A stretch of 34,205 nt of DNA from Janthinobacterium sp. GTDB lineage: Bacteria > Pseudomonadota > Gammaproteobacteria > Burkholderiales > Burkholderiaceae_D. Location: NCBI GenBank assembly GCA_003133225.1, contig PKWL01000158.1:1-34205 (forward strand), written 5' to 3'. Positions 1 to 6,671 of the stretch are shown piece by piece. The notes below the pieces were generated by a model that had not been told where the DNA came from, ran no database searches, and worked only from the letters and a program-made list of their open reading frames with translations. A program made the translations under genes and the position numbers. The stretch's first letter is position 1, and the number at the start of each line of letters is the position of its first letter.

Positions 1-473
1 TGGTGCATGGCGCCGTGGCCGAAATCGCCGGCCCGTCCGGGCTGCGCCACAGTCCCTTAGCCGACATGTATGGCGACGACGGCATCGCTTACTTGACGCT
101 GGCGCCGCACGAGATGTTAGTCGCGCTGCGCGTGCCGGCGCCCGCGGGCCTGCGTTCGGGCTACCAGAAAATGCGCGTGCGCGGCGCGCTCGACTTCCCC
201 TTAGCCGGGGTCGCGGTCGCGTTGCGCTGTGAAAATGAACAATTGCGCGAACTGCACGTGGCCGCCACCGGCGCCAATTCGCGCCCGCTCCTCATCGACG
301 GCCTCGATGCCTTGTGCGGCATCGCGCTCGAGGATGCGCTGTTGCAGCTCGACAAGCTGCTACGCAAGCAGGTGGGGCCGATGGAAACCACCCTCACGCC
401 GGCCGCCTACCGCCGCCGCGTGCTGCCGGTCTTGGCGCGGCGCGTGATTGGCCGTCTCCTGAAGGGGCCGTAG
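1..473 (+). CDS. hcrB: 4-hydroxybenzoyl-CoA reductase, beta (FAD) subunit, 3' part
   Basis: This is the C-terminal half of a xanthine-oxidase-family FAD subunit; the reading frame is open at the left window edge, so the start lies outside. Visible are the end of the FAD domain and the CO-dehydrogenase-flavoprotein C-terminal domain, with the stretch RVRGALDFPLAGVAVAL and the closing block TLTPAAYRRRV. These resemble Thauera HcrB more than a generic CoxM. HcrB carries FAD and an extra 4Fe-4S cluster in the enzyme that reductively removes the phenolic hydroxyl of 4-hydroxybenzoyl-CoA, giving benzoyl-CoA. The region that would hold the 4Fe-4S cysteines is upstream of the window, so HcrB versus another molybdenum hydroxylase medium subunit cannot be settled here. 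The job fits the phenol operon about 17 kb away. The gene ends one base before a possible xdhC stump. Confidence 0.72.
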   Translation, partial: VHGAVAEIAGPSGLRHSPLADMYGDDGIAYLTLAPHEMLVALRVPAPAGLRSGYQKMRVRGALDFPLAGVAVALRCENEQLRELHVAATGANSRPLLIDGLDALCGIALEDALLQLDKLLRKQVGPMETTLTPAAYRRRVLPVLARRVIGRLLKGP

Positions 474-474
474 C

Positions 475-510
475 ATGGACAGCGTCGACTTGCAAGTGTT
501 GAAGACGGGG
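475..510 (+). pseudogene. Possible stump of an XdhC/CoxI-type maturation gene
   Basis: An ATG one base after the hcrB stop opens with MDSVDLQVLKT, which resembles the start of XdhC/CoxI-family proteins that insert or protect the molybdenum cofactor of this enzyme class and often follow the FAD-subunit gene. After about eleven codons the similarity stops. The frame runs on to a stop at 657 without the expected WGSSPRPPG-like motif. I read it as the remnant of a gene cut by deletion or insertion. The match is short, so confidence is limited. Confidence 0.42.
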
Positions 511-787
511 GCAAAACATCGGGGCATGGCCTTGGACGCTTCAACCATACTTTGGGGTAACGAATCATGCTCGGTCAGCCGCCACGCCTGGGTCGTGCCC
601 GACCTGAAAAAGTGTAGGCCGGCCCCAGATCGCGTCGTCCCCAAGCTCTTGTACTAAGCTGCGCCCATATTGCAAATGCTGGTGCGTGACAAGCAGCAAG
701 CTTTGCCGGCCCTTCCCAGACGGCAAATTAAAAAAAATTTTGGTGATGGTATGGCACGGTATGGCACCTAGTGATAGATCTGAGAGC
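511..787 (+). other. Interval without a recognisable gene
   Basis: Between the possible xdhC stump and the MaoC gene I see no protein I can recognise on either strand. A 74-codon minus-strand frame (565-789) has no family resemblance I can name. A direct repeat ATGGCAC occurs at 751-757 and 761-767 just before the MaoC gene. The stretch is probably debris from the event that truncated xdhC. Confidence 0.4.
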
Positions 788-1267
788 ATGAAAGAATCGG
801 AAGACTGCCGCGCACAGCCGGGAAACCATGAATTGTACTGGGAGGATTTCCACGCCGGCCGGCGTTTTGAATGCGGTCAGCGCCAGGTGTCGAAGGCGGA
901 AATTATCGAATTCGCAACGTCGTACGACCCACAGCCATTCCATCTCGACGAGGCGTTTTGTGCCGGAACGATTTATGGAGGACTCATTGCGAGTGGAGCC
1001 CATGTATGGGCGGTCTGCATGGGCTTGGTGGCGCGTTCCCTGTTCAACCGTTCGGCCAACATGGGATCGCCCGGACTCGACCATCTGGGCTGGCACTGCC
1101 CGTTACGGCCGGACGATGTAGTTAGCGCCGTGGTCGACGTTGTCAGCGCCGAACCATCGTCCCGGGCCACGTTCGGAAAACTCAAGCTCCGATTCGAGCT
1201 TAGCAACCAGCACCAGGAAAAAGTGATGACTGCAGTCGCCAATGTATTAATGGGCCGCAAAGGCTAA
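788..1267 (+). CDS. MaoC-like hotdog hydratase
   Basis: A 159-residue single-hotdog protein of the MaoC/R-specific enoyl-CoA hydratase family. The hydratase signature is present as YDPQPFHLDE followed by YGGLIASGAH, so the catalytic Asp and His of the family are in place. Such enzymes add water to trans-2-enoyl-CoA, giving (R)-3-hydroxyacyl-CoA, in the cytoplasm. The frame is open further upstream (to 686), but the conserved part begins shortly after the ATG at 788 (MKESED), which I prefer; no start has a strong ribosome site. The gene stands alone between a possible xdhC stump and a possible IS66 remnant, so it may have arrived with a rearrangement. Its substrate is unknown. Confidence 0.7.
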   Translation: MKESEDCRAQPGNHELYWEDFHAGRRFECGQRQVSKAEIIEFATSYDPQPFHLDEAFCAGTIYGGLIASGAHVWAVCMGLVARSLFNRSANMGSPGLDHLGWHCPLRPDDVVSAVVDVVSAEPSSRATFGKLKLRFELSNQHQEKVMTAVANVLMGRKG

Positions 1268-1274
1268 GTGACAT

Positions 1275-1397
1275 GCCCCGGTCCTTGCTCACCATCGATT
1301 CGAGCGCTTCCAGACGCACCCACATCGACAGAATCAGGACATCCTTCTCAGCGTAAGTGAGGGCGGAAAAGTCGGGTGGGAGCGGTTTCTGTGCCAT
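1275..1397 (-). pseudogene. Possible IS66-type transposase (TnpC) N-terminal fragment
   Basis: Reading leftward from 1397, about 41 codons begin MAQKPLPPDFSALTYAEKD and continue with a leucine-rich helix ending in VRLEALESMVSKDRG. This resembles the N-terminal leucine-zipper segment of IS66-family TnpC proteins, where an AEKDALIL-like motif precedes the coiled coil. It ends at the 3' end of the MaoC gene, and nothing of the catalytic part remains. It is either a decayed IS66 remnant or a chance resemblance. Confidence 0.42.
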
Positions 1398-1690
1398 GAA
1401 GAGAAAGATGAACTGGTTGAACAGAGTTAATAATTATTTTATTGAAACTATTTACGCTGAATCGTCACTCATCAAATTAGTTTTATAGAAAACAGTTTGT
1501 TGAAAAACTTTTCTGCTATAGTTAATCCTTGAGCCCGGCGCGTTAAGAAAAACGACGCGATTCATCATGAGGGCACTCGGCAATCCGGTTCAAAACCTTG
1601 GGACACTATGAACATAGTGCCGCTATTTGCACAGGTTCCATAGACAACGAGCAGCATCGTGGATCAAGCGGTGCAATGGGAGTTAGTACA
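1398..1690 (+). promoter_or_regulatory. AT-rich control region upstream of the acyl-CoA synthetase
   Basis: This gene-free stretch is much richer in A and T than its surroundings, especially 1425-1530. A TATAGT hexamer at 1517-1522 could be a -10 element, but no convincing -35 lies at 16-18 bases. A perfect inverted repeat lies at 1604-1619. The low GC and the palindrome suggest regulated transcription of the downstream synthetase gene. Confidence 0.4.
1604..1619. promoter_or_regulatory. Perfect palindrome, candidate operator
   Basis: CACTATG-AA-CATAGTG is a perfect 7+2+7 inverted repeat, 71 bases before the preferred start of the synthetase gene. The size and symmetry suit a dimeric repressor such as a GntR- or TetR-type protein. 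No regulator gene of that kind is in the window. It lies inside the frame only if the gene started at 1598, which argues against that start. Confidence 0.4.
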
Positions 1691-3793
1691 ATGCAACTTC
1701 ATTCAAAATCCAAACCAGACGTCGCCGCGGAAAATTCCGGCGCAATGGAAATATTCCGGCAAGCCGCATTGGAGAAGCGCGACGCGCTAAGTGACCCGGA
1801 GCTGCATCGCCTGCTTAACGATTTGCAGATTCCGTTTGAGCCGGACCCCGCGAAGGCCGCGCAAGCAAGCGCAGTGCAATTTCGTGTCAGCCTGAACGAC
1901 ACCAGAGAGTTCGGCATGGTGATTAGCGCCGGAGTGGGCGCAGCCGATGCGCAGTTGGGTGCAAACAATTTCAGGAAAGATCGCGCTGTGGTCCACGTCG
2001 CGACCGAACTGGCGGACGCCGACGACTTTTTGGCCCTGTTCAGGCGCACGCTTGCCTATCAACAATTATCCCGCGCTGCCACCCGCGGCGCGCTGCCAGC
2101 GCCGGATGCACAGCTTAAGGCCTGCTTCGGTCAATTGCTTGAGTTGGCAAACAGTAATGCACCGAGTCATGTCGAAGCGCCCTATGCGCTGCGAAGTCTG
2201 GATCTGGAATTCGCGCAAGTCAAGGATCAATTGACCGTGCAACGTGCGCATTGCGCGTTCGGCCTGCCACTTACGGCGCGCCTTGGCCGCCCAATCCACA
2301 AGATTGACAAATTGATCCATCCGGCGACGATCGGCATCATCGGCGTCTCCGCCAGCAACATGAATTTCGGCCGAATTATCTTGCGCAACCTGATGGGCAG
2401 CGGATTTAGCAAGGAGAAGATGACCATCATTCGTGCCGGCGAAACCGAGATCGATGGTGTCAAATGCATCGAAAGCTTGAAGGCACTGGAGCACAAGCTC
2501 GACTTGTTGATCGTTGCGGTAGCCGCCGATGCCGTCTACGCCCTGGTCGATGAAATCATCGAAACCGACGCGGTGGAATCGGTCATGCTGATTCCCGGCG
2601 GCCTGGGGGAGACGCATAAGAGCAAGGGGCCGGCGGCCGCGATGGCCGACCGAATCAACGCCGCGCACGCCAAGCAAGGCGGCGGCCCTATTTTTCTCGG
2701 AGCCAATTGCCTCGGAGTGGTATCTCATCCGGGTTCGTATGACTCCTGGTTCATTCCGCTGGAACGGCTGCCGAAGCCGCAGAAAAAGCCGCAACGCAAT
2801 TCGGTCATGCTAAGCCAGAGCGGCGCATTCATGATCACCCGCCTCAGCCAGAACCCGTGGCTCGATCCGCGCTACATGCTGGCCTTGGGCAACCAGACCG
2901 ACCTCACTCACGGCGACATGCTCGCTTTCTTTGCCGGCCGACCGGAAATTGAAACCATCGGAATCTATATCGAAGGATTCAAGGACCGGGACGGCCTCGA
3001 CTTCGCCAAAGCCGTACGCACAGCGGTCAGGAACGGCAAGCAGGTCGTGCTCTACAAATCAGGCAAGACCGGGCCGGCGATGGAGGCCGCGATGGGCCAT
3101 ACCGCCTCCATCGCCGGCGATCCGACTCTGTTCGACTCGGTGTTGCGCCACGCCGGCGCGATTGTTGCCGAAGACTTGAGCACTTTCGACGATTTGTTTT
3201 ACATCGCCGGCGCCCTCCACAGCAAGAAAATTGGCGGCAAACGCCTTGGTGCAATAAGCGGGGCCGGGTTTGAGGCGGTTGGCATGGCTGACTCGATCGA
3301 GTCGGAAACCTTTGCGATGGAGATGGGCACACTGGAAACGGGAACCATCCGGCGCGTGGAAGAAATACTGGTTGCCAAGCGGCTCGACGCGCTAGTGGAA
3401 GTTAGAAACCCGATTGACATCAATCCCGGCGCGGACGACGAGACGCATTTACAAATCACCGAGGCCTTCCTGCAGGATCCCAATATCGATGCGGTAGTCA
3501 TCGGACTCGATCCAACCGCGCCATCAGTGCGCTCGCTCGAGCAGAGCATATTGCGGCCCGGGTTCGATATCACGGACCCGAAGAGCACCGTGCACCTGAT
3601 GCCGCCGCTGGTCAATCGCAACGACAAACCGGTCATCGGAATTGTGGATGGCGGCCGGCTGTATGACGCGATGTGCGCGCGCCTGATGGATCAAGGTGTC
3701 TGCGTTTTCCGCAATAGTGCCCGCGGCACGCGCGCGCTCGTGCGCTACGCCGAGGCAAGGCTCTACGCGGACGCCATCAGGAGCGGCAAATGA
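1691..3793 (+). CDS. NDP-forming acyl-CoA synthetase with shortened ATP-grasp region
   Basis: A 700-residue cytoplasmic protein of the acyl-CoA synthetase (ADP-forming) superfamily. From about residue 207 it has the CoA-binding Rossmann domain (IGIIGVSASNMNFGR) and then two flavodoxin-like CoA-ligase domains. The phosphorylated histidine is His470 in GHTASIAGD. The first 200 residues resemble an ATP-grasp domain placed in front, but are about 60 residues short: the start (LSDPELHRLLNDLQIPF) and the end (about FGMVISAG to SLDLE) are recognisable, while the expected VVLK and HKSD segments are not seen. ATP binding may need a partner or be altered. The start at 1691 has GGGAG eight bases upstream; an upstream in-frame TTG at 1598 would put the palindrome inside the gene. 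The acid substrate is unknown; the MFS gene downstream suggests an imported organic acid. Confidence 0.8.
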   Translation: MQLHSKSKPDVAAENSGAMEIFRQAALEKRDALSDPELHRLLNDLQIPFEPDPAKAAQASAVQFRVSLNDTREFGMVISAGVGAADAQLGANNFRKDRAVVHVATELADADDFLALFRRTLAYQQLSRAATRGALPAPDAQLKACFGQLLELANSNAPSHVEAPYALRSLDLEFAQVKDQLTVQRAHCAFGLPLTARLGRPIHKIDKLIHPATIGIIGVSASNMNFGRIILRNLMGSGFSKEKMTIIRAGETEIDGVKCIESLKALEHKLDLLIVAVAADAVYALVDEIIETDAVESVMLIPGGLGETHKSKGPAAAMADRINAAHAKQGGGPIFLGANCLGVVSHPGSYDSWFIPLERLPKPQKKPQRNSVMLSQSGAFMITRLSQNPWLDPRYMLALGNQTDLTHGDMLAFFAGRPEIETIGIYIEGFKDRDGLDFAKAVRTAVRNGKQVVLYKSGKTGPAMEAAMGHTASIAGDPTLFDSVLRHAGAIVAEDLSTFDDLFYIAGALHSKKIGGKRLGAISGAGFEAVGMADSIESETFAMEMGTLETGTIRRVEEILVAKRLDALVEVRNPIDINPGADDETHLQITEAFLQDPNIDAVVIGLDPTAPSVRSLEQSILRPGFDITDPKSTVHLMPPLVNRNDKPVIGIVDGGRLYDAMCARLMDQGVCVFRNSARGTRALVRYAEARLYADAIRSGK

Positions 3794-3943
3794 TCGGACG
3801 CGAATTGCATGTTAGCGACACTGTGTTTCGAACCTTAATATCCCGGGGCGATTGCATCAGTCTGACGACCATGGTGCACCGAAAATAGTATCAACGACAC
3901 GCACGTGTCGCAACCCGATGCGCTGTCCCGCCACGCCGATTCG

Positions 3944-3961
3944 TGACGGCGTCAGCCGTCA
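3944..3961. terminator. Hairpin between the synthetase and transporter genes
   Basis: TGACGGC-GTCA-GCCGTCA forms a 7-bp stem with a 4-base loop, followed by GTCTTTAG rather than a clean T-run. It could attenuate or stop transcription after the synthetase gene, or it may be an operator for the transporter gene that starts 34 bases later. A second small hairpin, CGACAC-GCAC-GTGTCG, lies at 3895-3910. Confidence 0.3.
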
Positions 3962-3994
3962 GTCTTTAGCCGTCAGCCTTGAAGCGAGACCAAA

Positions 3995-5329
3995 ATGACC
4001 AGCGTTACAGTTAATGACAAGTCGATCAACCTGATCGATGCGGCCCACCCGGACGTGGCGCTTTACCGCAAGGTTTCGGTGCGCATCATTCCTTTTCTGT
4101 TCATCTGTTACGTTGTGTCTTTTTTGGACCGCATCAACATCGGCTTCGCGCAGCTGCAAATGAAGCTGGATCTTGGCTTTAGTGATGCGATGTATGGTAT
4201 GGGCGCGGCCGTGTTTTATATTGGCTACGTCCTGTGCGAGGTGCCCAGCAACCTGTTGCTGGAAAAATTTGGCGCGCGTAAAACTTTTACGCGCATCATG
4301 CTGCTGTGGGGTTTGGCATCAGTTGGGATGATGTGGGTATCGACCCCCAGCCATTTTTACGTCATGCGTTTCATGCTGGGTGTATTCGAGGCTGGTTTTT
4401 TCCCCGGCATCGTACTTTATCTGACCTACTGGTATCCTTCCGTTCGCCGGGCCTCGGTGATGTCCGTTTTCTTCGCCGGGGTCGCGGTGGCAGGTGTCCT
4501 GGGCGGTCTGATCTCCGGCTGGATCATGCGCGACATGGCCGGGGTGCTCGGCATGCGCGGCTGGCAATGGATGTTCGTCATCGAAGGTTCGCCGGCAATC
4601 CTGCTGGCGCTCGTTGCCTACCTTTATCTGGATGATCGGCCCGATCAGGCAAAGTGGCTGGAAAACGATGAAAAACAACGCCTCGCCGCGAATCTGGCCC
4701 ATGATCCTCGACACGCGCAAAACGATACGCGCCATTCATTTTCAGCTGCACTGGCTAACCCGCGGGTCTACCTGTTCGCCTTCATTTACTTTTCTCTGAC
4801 CTGCGCATCGCTGACGTTGAACTTCTGGATGCCCATCATAATTCGCGACTTCGGCATAAAGGACATAGTCCTGATAAGTTTGTATTCGGCGATCCCTAAT
4901 GCAGTTGGCGCGGTCGGCGTCATTTTGATCGCGCGCCATTCCGACCAAAAGGCCGAGCGTCGCAAGCATTTCGCTCTGTGTACGATAGGCGGTGCACTCG
5001 CGCTGTCGTTGCTTACCCTACACCCCGGAAGTCTTATAACGACGCTCACGATTTTGTCGGTCGCCGCCGTTCTTGTCTTTTCCGCATTGCCTATTTTCTG
5101 GGCGGTACCGACCACCTATCTGTCAGGAAAGGCTTCGGCAGCAGGGATCGCCATGATAAGCAGCATCGGGATTACCAGCGGAATCGTCAGTCCCTGGGTC
5201 ATTGGCCAGATAAAAACACGCACGGGAAATATGGACAATGCGCTGTACATACTTAGTTTGTTGCTGGTAATGAGTGCAATAGCTCTCATCGTCGGCGTAC
5301 GAGAAAAGAGCAAGACTCTTTCCCGTTAA
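3995..5329 (+). CDS. MFS transporter, anion:cation symporter (ACS) family
   Basis: A 444-residue inner-membrane protein with the pattern of twelve membrane helices and a central cytoplasmic loop near residues 205-255. The N-terminal stretch CYVVSFLDRINIGFAQ and the following GYVLCEVPSNLLLEKFGARK are hallmarks of the ACS family, which imports organic anions such as phthalate, tartrate, hydroxyphenylacetate or hexuronates with protons. The C-terminal half keeps the SGKASAAGIAMISSIG segment seen near helix 10. It follows the acyl-CoA synthetase on the same strand after 201 bases, so the pair probably imports an organic or aromatic acid and activates it to a CoA thioester. The exact substrate cannot be read from sequence. 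Confidence 0.85.
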   Translation: MTSVTVNDKSINLIDAAHPDVALYRKVSVRIIPFLFICYVVSFLDRINIGFAQLQMKLDLGFSDAMYGMGAAVFYIGYVLCEVPSNLLLEKFGARKTFTRIMLLWGLASVGMMWVSTPSHFYVMRFMLGVFEAGFFPGIVLYLTYWYPSVRRASVMSVFFAGVAVAGVLGGLISGWIMRDMAGVLGMRGWQWMFVIEGSPAILLALVAYLYLDDRPDQAKWLENDEKQRLAANLAHDPRHAQNDTRHSFSAALANPRVYLFAFIYFSLTCASLTLNFWMPIIIRDFGIKDIVLISLYSAIPNAVGAVGVILIARHSDQKAERRKHFALCTIGGALALSLLTLHPGSLITTLTILSVAAVLVFSALPIFWAVPTTYLSGKASAAGIAMISSIGITSGIVSPWVIGQIKTRTGNMDNALYILSLLLVMSAIALIVGVREKSKTLSR

Positions 5330-5572
5330 TCGCCCTGAGGCTTGTTCGCTAAGGACAGCCGATATAATGGGCCGCAGGGGTTAATTGACGGGCGGCCGCG
5401 CCCGGTCATCTATTTCTGCGGCCGCTAGCATGACGGAAAGAGTAAAAATTTTTGAAAAATTCGTCATGTTAAGGTCGGTTTGACTCATCCATTTGCGCTG
5501 TTGGTGCGGCCGCCGCCTATTGTGGTTCCTTGTAAATTGGGCGATCAAGATCGAATTTCAGCCGCTCTAAGG
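5330..5572. other. Convergent intergenic region with an inverted repeat
   Basis: This is a gene-free stretch between the transporter gene and the convergent SDR gene. It contains two NotI-type GCGGCCGC octamers (within 5390-5425) and an inverted repeat: CATGACG at 5429-5435 pairs with CGTCATG at 5462-5468 around an A/T-rich core holding AAAAATTTTT. The long stem-loop with A/T tracts could end transcription from both sides. No gene is visible. Confidence 0.35.
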
Positions 5573-6367
5573 CTATTCTGCAATGCCCTTGGAATTGCAC
5601 AGACCCCCGGTAATTTCGATGGTCGTGCCGTTGAGCGCGCCGTTCTCGACGCAGTGCCCAATCATGGCCGCAATCTCATCGGGCTCGACTAGTCGGCCAA
5701 TGTGCACGTCCGCTAGGATTGCTTTCAGCGCATCCTGATTCATTCCGGTGAGCATGGGGGTCGCGGTATATCCAGGTGCGATTCCCACGCAACGGATATG
5801 ATGGATGCCACGCATGAGGAACTCACCAATGATGATTTTGGACATCAGGGCAACGGCGACCTTGGTCGAGGAATAATTGAGTTGGCCAATATGACCTGCC
5901 TTGTTGACTGAGGAGATTGGCACTAACAGCCCTTCCCAGCCACCATTGACCATCGCTTCGGCGGCATCCCTTAGCGTCAGGAACGTGCCGGTCAGATTGA
6001 CATCGATTACCGGTTGCCATTTGTCGAGACCCATCTTGCGGGAGACCTTGCCCGTTTCCTTGTCCAGAGTTAACATCGTTGCATCGCGAATGATGCCGGC
6101 CGCGGATACGGCGATGTTGAGCTTGCCAAAGGCGTTCAGGGTTGCTTTGATGAATTTTGCAGTATCGGCTTCGCTGGTGACGTTAGCCAGGATGCCGATG
6201 ACTTCGCCGCCCGTCTGCTCGATGTCCTTGACGACGCGGTCGATGTTTGCCTGCACGGCATCGACGATCGCGACTTTGGCGCCCCGCTTGGCGAAGAACT
6301 TCGCGACGGCCTCGCCGATTCCACTACCACCCCCCGTGACGAGGGCTACGCTGCCTTTGATCTCCAT
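5573..6367 (-). CDS. SDR-family NAD(P)-dependent oxidoreductase
   Basis: A 264-residue classical short-chain dehydrogenase. The nucleotide-binding motif is TGGGSGIGEAVAKFF near residue 12. An Asp at the end of the second strand (VAIVDAV) favours NAD(H). The catalytic set is SSVNKAGHIGQLNYSSTK with Ser, Tyr and Lys in place; the usual NAG motif appears as SAAG. Likely reactions are oxidation or reduction of a 3-hydroxyacyl-CoA or similar alcohol; a PhaB-like acetoacetyl-CoA reductase is possible given phaC next door, but the Asp argues against NADPH. The start at 6367 has AAGGA seven bases upstream; an ATG directly before it (6370) is closer to that site. A candidate sigma-54 promoter lies about 70 bases upstream. 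It is separated from phaC by 300 bases. Confidence 0.82.
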   Translation of the reverse strand: MEIKGSVALVTGGGSGIGEAVAKFFAKRGAKVAIVDAVQANIDRVVKDIEQTGGEVIGILANVTSEADTAKFIKATLNAFGKLNIAVSAAGIIRDATMLTLDKETGKVSRKMGLDKWQPVIDVNLTGTFLTLRDAAEAMVNGGWEGLLVPISSVNKAGHIGQLNYSSTKVAVALMSKIIIGEFLMRGIHHIRCVGIAPGYTATPMLTGMNQDALKAILADVHIGRLVEPDEIAAMIGHCVENGALNGTTIEITGGLCNSKGIAE

Positions 6368-6370
6368 CAT

Positions 6371-6671
6371 ATATTCCTTTGAGTGAATGTGTAACTTGCT
6401 TGGCTAGGCGAAAGACGTGCTTTCCTCGTTTTAATAAAGGCAATTTTGGTGCCGCTTCCGGTAATTTTAAGGTCGCCTATCGTGTTCAAATGCGCGAGCT
6501 CCGGGTCCAACAATCCGCGCCCGTCTGCGATCTCCACCTCAAGTGCCAATGGTGTAGTAGGGCTTGGTGTCGGTCATTTGGCCGATAATGAAAGCTTCAT
6601 TCATACCCATTCCTTTTCAGAAAGTGTGTTGCAAGTTCTTGACACGGATTGCACTGGTCCACGGCAATCCG
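6371..6671. other. Intergenic region between phaC and the SDR gene
   Basis: Apart from the sigma-54-like promoter at 6439-6454 I find no established gene. A 21-codon minus-strand frame (6539-6604, starting MNEAFIIGQMTD) has a good ribosome site (AAGGA) but no known relatives that I recognise. It could be a leader peptide, the start of a frameshifted gene, or chance. Confidence 0.3.
6439..6454 (-). promoter_or_regulatory. Candidate sigma-54 promoter for the SDR gene
   Basis: Read on the minus strand the sequence is CGGCAC-CAAAA-TTGCC, against the consensus TGGCAC-N5-TTGCW. The invariant GG and GC are ten bases apart as required. Transcription would start near 6427 and reach the SDR gene at 6367. 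I see no activator site close by. Confidence 0.45.

Noticed and set aside
751..767. Repeated TGGCAC as a sigma-54 promoter before the MaoC gene
   Set aside because: The hexamer occurs twice ten bases apart, but no TTGC element follows at the required distance.
1598..1690. Upstream extension of the acyl-CoA synthetase from a TTG at 1598
   Set aside because: The extra 31 residues match nothing, contain a perfect operator-like palindrome, and the ATG at 1691 has a good ribosome site.
2066..2794. A 242-codon minus-strand open frame
   Set aside because: It is antisense to the acyl-CoA synthetase gene, whose domains cover the same bases.
5390..5425. NotI octamers as signs of cloning vector sequence
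   Set aside because: GCGGCCGC can occur by chance in GC-rich DNA, and the flanking sequence shows no vector feature.
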